Assembly (NCBI RefSeq): GCF_014203535.1
Contig: NZ_JACHJI010000009.1
Coordinates: forward strand, 289,921-353,920
Length of the DNA stretch: 64,000 nt
Source of the DNA: Streptomyces griseomycini
GTDB lineage: Bacteria > Actinomycetota > Actinomycetes > Streptomycetales > Streptomycetaceae
Reading direction: 5' to 3'
A program made the translations under genes and the position numbers. The notes beneath the pieces were generated by a model that was not told the origin of the DNA, did not search any database, and worked only from the letters and a program-made list of their open reading frames with translations. This document shows positions 16,854-25,449 of the stretch, one piece after another (within the stretch, counting starts at the first letter, position 1; every line of letters begins with the position of its first letter).

Positions 16854-17005
16854 GTGCCTGTCACCGCCTAGGGGTTCACCCCCGGCGTGCGGGGGCCGGT
16901 GCGATGCGAGTGAGGGGCCGGGAGGTCCTCTCCCTACAGTGCCTGCCCGTTCCCGCGCCCGGAACCCCCCGCACGGCCCCCGGTGGCCCGGGGCCGACCC
17001 GGTTC

Positions 17006-18169
17006 TCATTCGTCCGCGTACTTCGGCTCCGCCTGCGGGTCCAGGGCGAGCCGGTAGCCGCGCTTGACGACCGTCTGGATCAGCTTGGGGGTGCCGAGGG
17101 CGCTGCGCAGGCGGGCCATGGCGGTCTCCACCGCGTGCTCGTCGCGGCCCGCTCCCGGCAGCGCGCGCAGCAGGTCCGCGCGGGACACGACCCAGCCGGG
17201 CCGCCGGGACAGCGCCCGCAGCAGGGACATCCCGGCCGGCGGCACGGGCCTGAGCGCGCCGTCCACCAGGACCGCGTGGCCGCGGATCTCCACCCGGTGC
17301 CCGGCGACGGGCAACGCGCGGGCGCGGGCGGGCAGTTCCCGGCAGAGCAGCTGGACGAGGGGGCCCAGCCGGAAGCGCTCGGGCTGGACGGTGTCGACGC
17401 CGCGGGCCTGCAGCGGCAGCGCGGTGACCGGGCCGACGCAGGCGGGCAGGACGTCGTGGCCGAGGGCGGCGAGCAGGCCGTCGAGCAGGCCGCGCTCCTC
17501 GGCCCGGGACAGGAGCGAGGCCGCGGCGGGCGCGCTGGTGAAGGTGACCGCGTCCAGGGTCCGGGAGACGGCGGCGTCCAGCAGCCGGTCGACGGGGCCG
17601 AGGTCCTCCGGCGGCAGCCACCGGTAGACCGGCACCCCCACCACCTCCGCTCCCCCGGCCCGCAGCGACTCCACGAACCCGGGCAGCGGCTCGCCGTGCA
17701 GCTGCACGGCGATGCGCAGTCCGTCGACGCCCTCCGCGAGCAGCCGGTCGAGCACCTCCGCCAGGGACTCCGACGCCGGCGACCACTCCTCGGTCAGTCC
17801 GGCGGCCCGGATCGCGCCCTTCACCTTGGGGCCGCGCGCCAGGATCCGCACCCCGCGCAGCCTCGCCAGCAGGTCCTCGCCCAGGCCCCAGCCGTCGGCG
17901 GCCTCCACCCAGCCCCGGAAGCCGATGGCGGTGGTGGCGACCGCGACGTCCGGGGCCTGCCCGATGATCTCCTTGGTGGCGGCCAGCAGCTCGCTGTCGT
18001 CGGCCAGCGGCACGATCCGCAGGGCGGGGGCGTGCAGCACGACGGCTCCGCGCCGCTCGAGCAGCGCGCCCAGTTCGTCGGCCCGGCGCGCCGCGGTCAC
18101 CCCCACGGTGAAGCCCGCGAGGGGGCCGTGCTCCGGTCGTTGCTGCGGACCCTGTCGTTCGTCGTACAT
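17006..18169 (-). CDS. HemD-like (uroporphyrinogen-III synthase) domain fused to an OmpR-type winged helix
   Basis: 387 residues. Residues about 15-250 form a HemD-type two-lobed fold (GFTVGVTAARRADELGALLERRG; later FTSAPAAASLLSRAEERG). Residues 285-385 form an OmpR/PhoB-type DNA-binding domain (VVSRADLLRALPG ... HAVETAMARLRSALGTPKLIQTVVKRGYRLAL). The fusion suggests a regulator using a HemD-like sensor rather than, or as well as, a haem-pathway enzyme. It lies directly downstream of narK on the same strand, an arrangement also found in mycobacteria, so a role in nitrate/nitrite regulation is plausible. The ATG at 18169 is chosen, with GACGAGAG upstream; a TTG at 18241 would add 24 residues. 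Confidence 0.85.
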   Translation of the reverse strand: MYDERQGPQQRPEHGPLAGFTVGVTAARRADELGALLERRGAVVLHAPALRIVPLADDSELLAATKEIIGQAPDVAVATTAIGFRGWVEAADGWGLGEDLLARLRGVRILARGPKVKGAIRAAGLTEEWSPASESLAEVLDRLLAEGVDGLRIAVQLHGEPLPGFVESLRAGGAEVVGVPVYRWLPPEDLGPVDRLLDAAVSRTLDAVTFTSAPAAASLLSRAEERGLLDGLLAALGHDVLPACVGPVTALPLQARGVDTVQPERFRLGPLVQLLCRELPARARALPVAGHRVEIRGHAVLVDGALRPVPPAGMSLLRALSRRPGWVVSRADLLRALPGAGRDEHAVETAMARLRSALGTPKLIQTVVKRGYRLALDPQAEPKYADE

Positions 18170-18286
18170 GGCTCTCGTCCCGGTCGAGTCGGCGTCCTGC
18201 GGGGAGTGCGGCTCCGCCTCCGTGCCGGTCGAGCCTGTCAACGATCCGTGACGGGCTCGGTTCGGCTTCGTGTCACCAGTGTTACG

Positions 18287-19645
18287 TCACACCCGGGCGT
18301 AACTGGGCTGCGGCTTCTCCTCCGAAGTGGTGTTCCGGCCGGTCGGCCGGTCCGTCGGGCGGCGCAGGTATACGGCCCAGGTGACCGCGAAGCAGACCGC
18401 GTAACAGGCGAGGAAGGCGACGAACGCGCCGGTGCCGGAGCCGTGGGAGAGGAAGGACTGGCGGAAGGCCAGGTTGATGCCGACCCCGCCGAGCGCGCCC
18501 ACCGCGCCGATCAGTCCCATGGAGGCGCCGGACAGCCGCCGCCCGTACGCGGCGGCCTCCTCCCCGCGCAGTCCCCGGGCCAGCGCCTTGGCCTGGAAGA
18601 TGCCGGGGATCATCTTGAACGTCGATCCGTTGCCGAGGCCGGACAGCACGAACAGCACCACGAACGCGACGGTGAACAGCACCAGCGACTTCTGCATGGA
18701 GGCGACGACCAGTACGGCGGTGGCCGCGCCCATCGCGACGAAGTTCCACAGCGTGATCCGCGAGCCGCCGTAGCGGTCGGCGAGCCTGCCGCCCACCGGG
18801 CGGATCAGGGAGCCGAGCAGCGGGCCGAGGAAGGTGACGTACGCGGCCTGCAGCGGGGTGCGGCCGAACTGGCTCTGGAGCACCTGCCCGAAGGCGAAGC
18901 TGTAGCCGATGAACGAGCCGAAGGTGCCGATGTAGAGGAAGGACATGATCCAGGTGTGCGGGTCCCGCGCGGCGTCCTTGGCGGCGCCGGTGTCGTTCCT
19001 CACCGAGGCCAGGTTGTCCATGTACAGCGCGGCGAGCACGGCGGCGACGACGATCAGCGGGATGTAGATGCCGAGCAGCACCCGCGGCCCGCCGCCCGCC
19101 CCGATGATCGCGAGGGCGGTGAGCTGGATCACCGGGACGCCGATGTTGCCGCCGCCGGCGTTCAGGCCGAGCGCCCAGCCCTTCTTCCGGAGCGGGAAGA
19201 AGGCGTTGATGTTGGTCATGGAGGAGGCGAAGTTGCCGCCGCCGATGCCGGCCAGCAGGCCGACCAGCAGGAAGGTGGAGAAGGAGGTGCCCGGTTCCAT
19301 CACGGTGAACGCGGCCACCGTGGGGACCAGCAGCATCCCGGCGGAGACGATCGTCCAGTTCCGTCCGCCGAAGACCGCGACGGCGAAGGTGTACGGGACG
19401 CGGACCACGGCGCCGACCAGGGTGACCACGGACGTCAGCAGGAACTTGTCGGCCGGGGTGAGCCCGTACTCCGGGCCCATGAAGAGCACCAGCACGGACC
19501 ACATCGTCCAGACGGAGAACCCGATGTGCTCGGACAGCACGGAGAAGAGCAGGTTGCGCCGGGCGATCCTCTCCCCGGTGCGGTTCCAGAAGGTCTCGTC
19601 CTCCGGGTCCCACTCCTGGATCCAACGGCCGCCAGGGACTGTCAT
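18287..19645 (-). CDS. narK: Nitrate/nitrite transporter, NarK family (MFS)
   Basis: 452 residues, with 12 predicted membrane segments. The NarK nitrate signatures are present: GGGNFASSMTNINAFFP, then KKGWALGLNAGGGNIGV, and the second Gly-rich signature SGLGNGSTFKMIPGIF in the C-terminal half. It imports nitrate and/or exports nitrite. The ATG at 19645 has an ideal GGAGG site 4-5 nt upstream. It is the promoter-proximal gene of a likely two-gene unit with the HemD-winged-helix regulator. No nitrate reductase gene is in the window. Confidence 0.93.
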   Translation of the reverse strand: MTVPGGRWIQEWDPEDETFWNRTGERIARRNLLFSVLSEHIGFSVWTMWSVLVLFMGPEYGLTPADKFLLTSVVTLVGAVVRVPYTFAVAVFGGRNWTIVSAGMLLVPTVAAFTVMEPGTSFSTFLLVGLLAGIGGGNFASSMTNINAFFPLRKKGWALGLNAGGGNIGVPVIQLTALAIIGAGGGPRVLLGIYIPLIVVAAVLAALYMDNLASVRNDTGAAKDAARDPHTWIMSFLYIGTFGSFIGYSFAFGQVLQSQFGRTPLQAAYVTFLGPLLGSLIRPVGGRLADRYGGSRITLWNFVAMGAATAVLVVASMQKSLVLFTVAFVVLFVLSGLGNGSTFKMIPGIFQAKALARGLRGEEAAAYGRRLSGASMGLIGAVGALGGVGINLAFRQSFLSHGSGTGAFVAFLACYAVCFAVTWAVYLRRPTDRPTGRNTTSEEKPQPSYARV

Positions 19646-19783
19646 GACGCCTCCACGGTGTTCCACAGCTCGGTCGTGCCGAACGTAGGGAGGAGTCGTT
19701 TCGGGCCGGTGGGGCTGTGGATGACCGTGCGGGAACGTTGCCCTCACCTCGCGGGGCGCCGGGGTGAGAGGCCGCCGTCACGG

Positions 19784-19856
19784 CCGCGGCCCGGCCCCGT
19801 GGTGAGGGGGCCGGGCCGCGGCGGTGCTCCGGCTGTCCGCCGTCCGGACGGCGGAC
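19784..19856 (-). terminator. Two tandem hairpins beyond the small membrane-protein gene
   Basis: The first hairpin met on the minus strand is a perfect 22-nt palindrome (19835-19856), 7 nt after the stop codon. The second is a perfect 15-bp stem (19784-19798 with 19807-19821) with an 8-nt loop. Together they probably terminate transcription from the accessory segment before narK. Confidence 0.75.
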
Positions 19857-19862
19857 GGCGTC

Positions 19863-20351
19863 CTACTCGTCCGACCTGACGCGCCGCACCTCGTAGCCGT
19901 ACTCCTTGTCGGGGTCGACGGCGAAGTACAGCACCGGCCGGTCGCCCGTCTCCTTGACCTCGAGCAGCGCGGACTGGCTGTCGTCCGAGAAGGACCCTCC
20001 GGCGTCGAAACCGAGCTCGACGGTGCCGCTCCTGTCGCCGTCGGCGAGTTCCCACTCGCCCCCGCCGGAGAGCTTCCCCTCACCCGGCGGGGGGTCGGTG
20101 AAGGCGAAGACGACGGCACTGCGGGGGATGCCCGACATCTCGAACCGCCCGTCGGCCCCGAACTCCACCCTGCCGCCATCGGCGCCCGTCCAGACACCGG
20201 TGACCTGCGCAGGGCTGAGCTCGCCTCCCTCGTTCGCTCCGCAACGCACCAGAGCGAACAGACCGATCAGGGAGAGCACGAGAACGGCTGCGACGGTCGC
20301 GCACCACGAAGTACCTTCACGCCGGCCTACTTGTAGATCGTTTCCTGCCAC
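19863..20351 (-). CDS. Membrane-anchored small protein of unknown function
   Basis: 162 residues, not recognised. One hydrophobic segment (about 18-36, CATVAAVLVLSLIGLFALV) is followed by Arg-Cys and an extracytoplasmic domain with the segment VTGVWTGADGGRVEFGADGRF. The Cys lacks a proper lipobox (Arg at -1), so an N-terminal membrane anchor is more likely than lipidation. The GTG at 20351 lies inside the last codons of the upstream broken gene (about 25 nt overlap), pointing to translational coupling with it. This makes it a candidate partner, for example an immunity-like protein, of that product. That is inference only. Confidence 0.65.
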   Translation of the reverse strand: MAGNDLQVGRREGTSWCATVAAVLVLSLIGLFALVRCGANEGGELSPAQVTGVWTGADGGRVEFGADGRFEMSGIPRSAVVFAFTDPPPGEGKLSGGGEWELADGDRSGTVELGFDAGGSFSDDSQSALLEVKETGDRPVLYFAVDPDKEYGYEVRRVRSDE

Positions 20352-20866
20352 TTGACGTCGACGCGGAACCCGGCGAAGTAACCGCCCATGTACGCGGTGC
20401 CTCATTGAACCCCTCCTGCCGGCCCTGGTGTCCCGGGACGAAGGACTCGTTGTTGATGTCGGTCCACGCCTTGTACTCGACGGTCAGAGTGTCTCCCTTG
20501 GTCTTGACGATCTCGTCATCGAGGACGTAGGATCCGAGGACGCCCTGGACCTTGCGGTCCTCCTTGCCGATGACCAGTCCGCCCAGGTCGGAGGCGTACA
20601 CACCGGCCATCTGGAGGTAGTTGAGGTCGTCCCCGTGCCGGTTCTTCGTCGTGCTGCAGTCGGCCCGGCCCTTCTTCTTGCCGCTCCAGGCGCACTCGGC
20701 GGCGATGGTCGAGCGGGCGTCCGCCATGCTGGTGCTCTTGATCAGGGGCTGCGTCAGCTCGTCGTCGCCGTCGTGGACGACGTCGGACGAGCGGTTCTTG
20801 AGGTCCGGGCTGCCCCACAGCCAGCGGAAGGCCAGGTTCCAGGGACCGCCGCTGCGCACCTGGGCG
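20327..20866 (-). pseudogene. Broken gene of unknown function: 5' end missing and a one-base frameshift near the 3' end
   Basis: The minus strand encodes about 150 residues of protein-like sequence (GGPWNLAFRWLWGSPDLKN near the start, later VLDDEIVKTKGDTLTVEYKA), ending near 20405 at QEGFNE. The next plausible residues, GTAYMGGYFAGFRVDVKW and the end QETIYK, are in another frame. Adding one G to the GG at about 20399-20400 restores a continuous reading to the TAG at 20329-20327. The 5' end stops abruptly where an oppositely oriented XRE fragment begins (about 20851-20866). The family was not recognised. The single-base loss could also be a sequencing error; the missing 5' end could not. Confidence 0.65.
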
Positions 20867-21610
20867 TCAACCAAGGGCGCGTGAGTATGATCGAAACTGG
20901 TCGCAGCTCTGTGAGCGCCGACCTCGTACGCGGGATGGCATCTGCGTACGACCGTTCCGACGAAGCCCTGATCGACGCACTGGCCGCGATGACCGGACGT
21001 CGGTCCCGTGGCTGGTGGGAGGAGTACCGCGAACACCTGCCCGCCGCGTTGGCCGATCCGGCCGAGCCGGAGCACCACGCCACCGCGCTGCGCGTCGCCC
21101 CGGTGATCCACATCCCGGCAGTGCTGCAGACCACCGATCACGCCCGCGCCCTCTTCCGGGCCGTCGTACCGCCCGTGCGGCCGTACGGGATCGAGCACCG
21201 CCTCACCCATCGCATCAAGCGACAGGGCGTCCTGCACCGGGAGAACCCGCCTCCCTACTCGGCGATCATCCACGAGTCGGCCCTGCGCATGGGCTCCGGC
21301 GGCCCCGCCGTGGCCCGCGGCCAGCTCACCCACCTGCTCGACATGGGCGAGATGCCCCACGTCACCGTCCGTGTGATCCCGTTCGGCACGGACTACTTCC
21401 CGAGCACCGGCCAGTCCTTCGAACTATGTCCCGGGCGCCGTACCACAGCTCGACACCGTCCAACTGGACACCCACCACGGAGGCTGCGGATTCCTCGACG
21501 CGGAGGCACAGTTGACCAAGTACCGCGCCGTGCTGGACCACATGGCGTCCTGCGCCCTGGGCCCTGCCGAGTCACGCGACTTCATCCACAACCTCATCCA
21601 GGAAGCCTGA
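20851..21610 (+). pseudogene. Truncated and frameshifted XRE-family regulator with DUF5753 sensor domain
   Basis: The sequence begins inside the helix-turn-helix (AHLGVNQGRVSMIETGR, from 20851) without its first 30-40 residues or any start codon. It continues through a normal DUF5753 domain (AVLQTTDHARALF; HLLDMGEMPHVTVRVIPFG). After STGQSFE at about 21421 one extra base shifts the frame. The true ending (YVPGAVPQLDTVQLDTHHGG ... HNLIQEA, stop at 21610) is intact in the +1 frame. Because the shifted frame has no stop until 21819, the unshifted reading runs on into the DUF397 gene. Intact homologues pair with a DUF397 protein, as in BldB-linked regulatory pairs of Streptomyces. Confidence 0.85.
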
Positions 21611-21621
21611 GAAGGAACACC

Positions 21622-21819
21622 GTGCAGACCCTCCGTCGGCAGAAGTCCACTTGCAGAGGGGACAGCTCGAACTGCGTCGAGACAGCCACCACCCCGGCCA
21701 CCGTCCACGTCCGCGACTCGAAGGACGTGTCCGGGCCCCGGCTTGCCCTCTCCCATGCCACGTGGGTCGCCTTCATCGCGTACGCCGACAAGCTCGGGGA
21801 CTCGGAGCTCGGCTCTTGA
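21622..21819 (+). CDS. DUF397 domain protein (partner of the broken XRE regulator)
   Basis: 65 residues. The DUF397 signature is clear: KSTCRGDSSNCVE, HVRDSKDVSGPRLALSHATWVAFI. These small proteins are usually encoded directly after an XRE-DUF5753 regulator and are thought to act with it in development or antibiotic regulation. GTG at 21622 with GAAGGA upstream, 11 nt after the natural XRE stop. Since the XRE partner is broken, this gene may be an orphan. It is followed by a terminator-like hairpin. Confidence 0.83.
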   Translation: MQTLRRQKSTCRGDSSNCVETATTPATVHVRDSKDVSGPRLALSHATWVAFIAYADKLGDSELGS

Positions 21820-21831
21820 GCTCCCGGCACT

Positions 21832-21889
21832 TTTCCGGTGGCCGTAGGGCCACTCGCAAAGAAGCAGGCGGCCCCACGGCCACCGGAAA
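21832..21889 (+). terminator. Terminator after the DUF397 gene
   Basis: A 20-bp stem (21832-21851 with 21870-21889) containing one G-U pair and an 18-nt loop, 12 nt beyond the DUF397 stop. Confidence 0.75.
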
Positions 21890-22553
21890 GCCGGGGCTGC
21901 GCGAACAGACGTGACGTCAGCCTCGGTGCGCCCTGACCCCGGGCCGCCGCTTCCCGCTGTCCGGCCACAGCCGGCCCCACATCGTGGTCATGATGAGGAT
22001 GCAGACGTTGCGCCACGGACAGATGGGCCTCAGTGAGGTTTTCGAACTCGCAGCCCTTCCCCTTCGGGCCAGGCTGGAACCGGCCCAGCGCCCGCACGGT
22101 CTGGTGGCGGTCGCCGCCGGAGTCGTGCACGAGGACGATGACGCCCTCGCCGCCCTCGGGTGCGGTCCAGACGACCGTCTCGCCCCGATGCCGCGTTACA
22201 CCGCGTCCTGATCGACACGGCCGCCCCGGTGGCGCCTGCAGCCCCCTTCAAGCCGCTGAACAGCAGCACCGGGCACCGGCAGACCTCCACAGCCACCGCA
22301 AGGATCACGCCACCCCCTCGAGGGGCACTCCGGTTCCCCGCGAAAAGCGGTACGCAGAATTCCGCCACGTCCGCCTCGTAGCCGCCGAGACGTCCGCCGG
22401 GAAGCCGAGGCTCCATCCACAGGTCAGCAACACATTTGCGCAATCTTTGCAGCAATCCAATTCAAGCCATTATTCGATCAAGCCTTCGATGTAGTTGACC
22501 TATCCATGTAAAAGTTGTGGGCATTTTCCGTCAGATTCGAAAAAGGAGTTGAC
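21890..22553. other. Spacer with possible gene remnants, upstream of the haloperoxidase fusion
   Basis: About 660 nt with no intact gene. On the minus strand, 22210-22020 has strong coding-like third-position GC and reads RHRGETVVWTAPEGGEGV then IVLVHDSGGDRHQTVRALGRF. It lacks a start and dissolves downstream, so it looks like a remnant of an unrecognised gene. The last 120 nt (22430-22550) are AT-rich for this genome and probably hold the promoter of the downstream secreted protein; TTGACC at 22496 could be a -35 element. Confidence 0.45.
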
Positions 22554-25421
22554 GTGGATCGTCTTAGATCCCTCGACCCGAGAACCGAGCGCCCGGGCCG
22601 GCGCAGGAGGGTGCGGTCCGTCGCCGTCCCGTTGGCCCTGGCCCTCCTGACCCAGACCGCCCTCGCCCTGGGGGTGGCCCCGGCCTCCTCTGCCGCCGGC
22701 TCCGATCCGTCCGCCACCGCGGACGCTCCGGTGGCTCCCGCCGCCCAGCGCGAGGAGGCGAACGCACGTGTCGCCGCCCAGGCCCAAGGCCGGCGGATCG
22801 AGGTCACCGGCGCCCGGACCGAGTACTCCACCCTGTGGGCCAACCCCGACGGCACCATGTCCGTCAAGACCTCGGCAGGCCCGGTGCGTTACCGGGAGAA
22901 GGGGCACTGGGTCGACGTCGACCTCACCCTGGTGAGGAACCCGGACGGCTCCGTCTCCCCGAAGGGGCACCCGGGCGGCCTTCGGATGGCCGGCCGAACC
23001 GGTAAGGCCGGGGGCGACCTGGTCACCCTGGGCCGGGGCGAGAAGGAGGTGTCCCTGGGCTGGAAGGGTGCCCTGCCCGAGCCTCGCCTGGACGGCAACG
23101 AAGCGACGTACGAGAACGTGCTGCCGGGAGCCGACCTGGTGGTCCGGGCGACCCGGACCGGCTTCGAGGAGTTCCTGGTGGTCGCCGACCGGGAGGCCGC
23201 CGAGCGCGCCGCGACCCTGACCCTCCCGGTGCGCACGAAGGGCCTGAAGGCGAAGGAGGCAACAGGCGGGGGCCTGGTCCTGAACGACAGCCTCACCGGC
23301 GAGGAGGTCGGCCGGACCCCGACGCCGTTCATGTGGGACTCCTCCGCCTCCCACCCCGACGCGCCGGACAGCCGTACCGCCCGGGTCGACCTGGACGTGA
23401 CCGGCCACGAGGACGGCTTCGACCTGGTCGTCAAGGCGGACCAGGACTTCCTGGCCGACAAGGACACGCGGTACCCGGTCACCATCGACCCCGCCGTGTA
23501 CCTCACCAGCAACCTGGACACCGAGGTCGTCCAGGGCGACAACAGCGACCACTCCGCCGACTACGGCCTGAACGTGGGCCGGGAGTACGGGAAGACACCG
23601 GCTCGCGCGTTCATCAACTTCCCCCGGTCGTACAGCTATGACATGACCGGGCAGGACATCATCAACGCCGAGCTGGACCTCTACACCCTCTGGTCGGACG
23701 TCTGCACCCAGCAGCCGTGGGAGATCTGGGACACCGACTCGGTCACCGCCTCCGCCACCTGGGACAGCACCCAGACCGCCTGGCGCACCAAGGTGAAGAC
23801 GTCCCTCCAGACCTTCGGCGGCCCCGGCTGCGACGCCCAGTGGATCAACGAGGACATCACCGGGCTGGTCAAGCAGTGGTCCAAGACCAGCAAGTCGGTC
23901 GACACGATCGGTCTGCGGGCCCAGGACGAGAACAACACGGACCAGTTCAAGATCTTCGCTTCCTCGGACAGCGAGTACACCCCCGACATCCTGGTGACCT
24001 ACGAACCGGTCACCGACCCCTCCCGGGACCACATCGACTACTGGAACGACGTCCTCCTTCAGACCTTCCGCCAGGTCGGCGGGGCTCCAGGACCTCTGTC
24101 CCGCGCGGGCGCCATGGTGCACGGGGCGATCTACGACGCCGTCAACTCCGCTCGTTGTGCCGAGAGCAGCAAGCTGTGTCTCGGTGAGGCCTACCTGGTG
24201 AAGGCGACCGCCTCCAACGGCGCCGTGCCGGACGTGAACAGCGCGATCGACCAGGCCGCGTACGCCGTGCTGAGCTCGGTCTACCCCGCCCTGGACTTCT
24301 CCGACGAACTGGCCACGGCCAGGTCCACCATTCCCGCCGCGGTCACCAGCGCCCAGCGCACGGCCGGCACCGACGTCGGTCAGAAGGCCGCCACCGCGAT
24401 GATCAACGCCCGGCAGAACGACGGTTCGGGGTCCACCGCGGTGTACACCGGCTCGCAGGAGCCAGGGTTCTGGCGTCCGACCAACAACGACGACCAGGGC
24501 AACCCTGTCACCGGCTCCACCCCGGAGTGGGGCAAGGTCAAGCCGTTCGCCCTCCAGTCGGGCAGCCAGTTCCGGCCCTCGGGCCCGGGCGGGCACACCC
24601 AGATGAGCACCCTGCTGGCCAGCCAGGAGTACGCCGACCAGGTCAACGAGGTGAAGGAGGTCGGCAGTACCGATTCCACCACGCGGACACCGGACCAGAC
24701 GGAGGCGGCGAAGTTCTGGGCCAATGACCTCGACGGCACCTACAAGCCGCCGGGGCAGCTCCTCGAGCAGACCCAGACCGTCGCCCGCAACATGGGGGTC
24801 TCGGCCTCCGGCAAGGCGAAGCTGCTGGCGCACACCGCCTTCGCCATGGCGGATGCCGCCATCGTCGCCTGGGACACCAAGTACCTGACCGACATCGACC
24901 TGTGGCGACCCGAGAGCGCCATCAACGTCGGCCTGGGGAACACCGGCTGGAGGCCGCTGTCCCCGGACGTCAACGGCGAGCCCTTCAGCCCGGACTTCCC
25001 GGCCTACGTCTCCGGTCACGCCACCTTCGCGGGTGCCTGGGCCCAGGCCATGCGGGACTGGTTCGGCACGGACGCCATCAGCTGGACCGCCACCACCGAC
25101 GACCCGAACTCGGTCGGCGTGACGCGGAACTACTCCAGCTTCTCCCAGGCCGCCGAGGAGAACGCGATCGCCCGGGTGTGGCTCGGCGTGCACTACCGCT
25201 GGGACGGCACCGAGGGCGTGTCCAGCGGCGGCAAGGCGGCGGCCTACCTCGCCGCCAACGAGCTGAAGCCGAACACCTCCAGCAGCTGGGTCGCCTACGA
25301 CACCATGTACAACCTCAACGGCTGCGAGGAGCTCGGCAAGCGCCTGGTCGCCGAGCACCGCTGGACCGCGTACGAGTGCCGGCTGACAACCGACCCCGAA
25401 CACATCCTCTACGTCAAGTGA
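22554..25421 (+). CDS. Secreted fusion: RHS/teneurin-type N-terminal region, DNRLRE domain and vanadium haloperoxidase/PAP2 domain
   Basis: 955 residues. A basic n-region and hydrophobic segment (about 22-45) form a signal peptide. Residues about 75-315 resemble the leader region of Streptomyces RHS/YD-repeat exoproteins (YSTLWANPDGTMSVKTSAGP, YPVTIDPAVYL). Residues 316-486 form a DNRLRE/CBM96-like beta domain (ARAFINFP, WINEDITGLVKQW, DILVTYEP). Residues 490-915 form a vanadium haloperoxidase-like PAP2 domain. The core active-site motif is VSGHATFAGAW (S820-G821-H822), and ENAIARVWLGVHYRWD gives R874 and H880 at the spacing used to bind vanadate or phosphate. Possible activities: halide oxidation or acid phosphatase. 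The GTG at 22554 has GGAG 6 nt upstream. The combination is unusual. Confidence 0.85.
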   Translation: MDRLRSLDPRTERPGRRRRVRSVAVPLALALLTQTALALGVAPASSAAGSDPSATADAPVAPAAQREEANARVAAQAQGRRIEVTGARTEYSTLWANPDGTMSVKTSAGPVRYREKGHWVDVDLTLVRNPDGSVSPKGHPGGLRMAGRTGKAGGDLVTLGRGEKEVSLGWKGALPEPRLDGNEATYENVLPGADLVVRATRTGFEEFLVVADREAAERAATLTLPVRTKGLKAKEATGGGLVLNDSLTGEEVGRTPTPFMWDSSASHPDAPDSRTARVDLDVTGHEDGFDLVVKADQDFLADKDTRYPVTIDPAVYLTSNLDTEVVQGDNSDHSADYGLNVGREYGKTPARAFINFPRSYSYDMTGQDIINAELDLYTLWSDVCTQQPWEIWDTDSVTASATWDSTQTAWRTKVKTSLQTFGGPGCDAQWINEDITGLVKQWSKTSKSVDTIGLRAQDENNTDQFKIFASSDSEYTPDILVTYEPVTDPSRDHIDYWNDVLLQTFRQVGGAPGPLSRAGAMVHGAIYDAVNSARCAESSKLCLGEAYLVKATASNGAVPDVNSAIDQAAYAVLSSVYPALDFSDELATARSTIPAAVTSAQRTAGTDVGQKAATAMINARQNDGSGSTAVYTGSQEPGFWRPTNNDDQGNPVTGSTPEWGKVKPFALQSGSQFRPSGPGGHTQMSTLLASQEYADQVNEVKEVGSTDSTTRTPDQTEAAKFWANDLDGTYKPPGQLLEQTQTVARNMGVSASGKAKLLAHTAFAMADAAIVAWDTKYLTDIDLWRPESAINVGLGNTGWRPLSPDVNGEPFSPDFPAYVSGHATFAGAWAQAMRDWFGTDAISWTATTDDPNSVGVTRNYSSFSQAAEENAIARVWLGVHYRWDGTEGVSSGGKAAAYLAANELKPNTSSSWVAYDTMYNLNGCEELGKRLVAEHRWTAYECRLTTDPEHILYVK

Positions 25422-25449
25422 CGGGCGGACGATGAGAGAGGACACCACC

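Noticed and set aside
20428..21819. A single 463-codon plus-strand frame spanning the XRE remnant and DUF397
   Set aside because: Its first 140 codons are antisense to another gene fragment and the middle is out of the natural XRE frame; it is a by-product of the frameshift, not an established gene.
22020..22455. Possible minus-strand gene before the haloperoxidase fusion
   Set aside because: Coding-like composition switches frame and lacks a start; no family was recognised. Recorded only as a possible remnant in the spacer entry.
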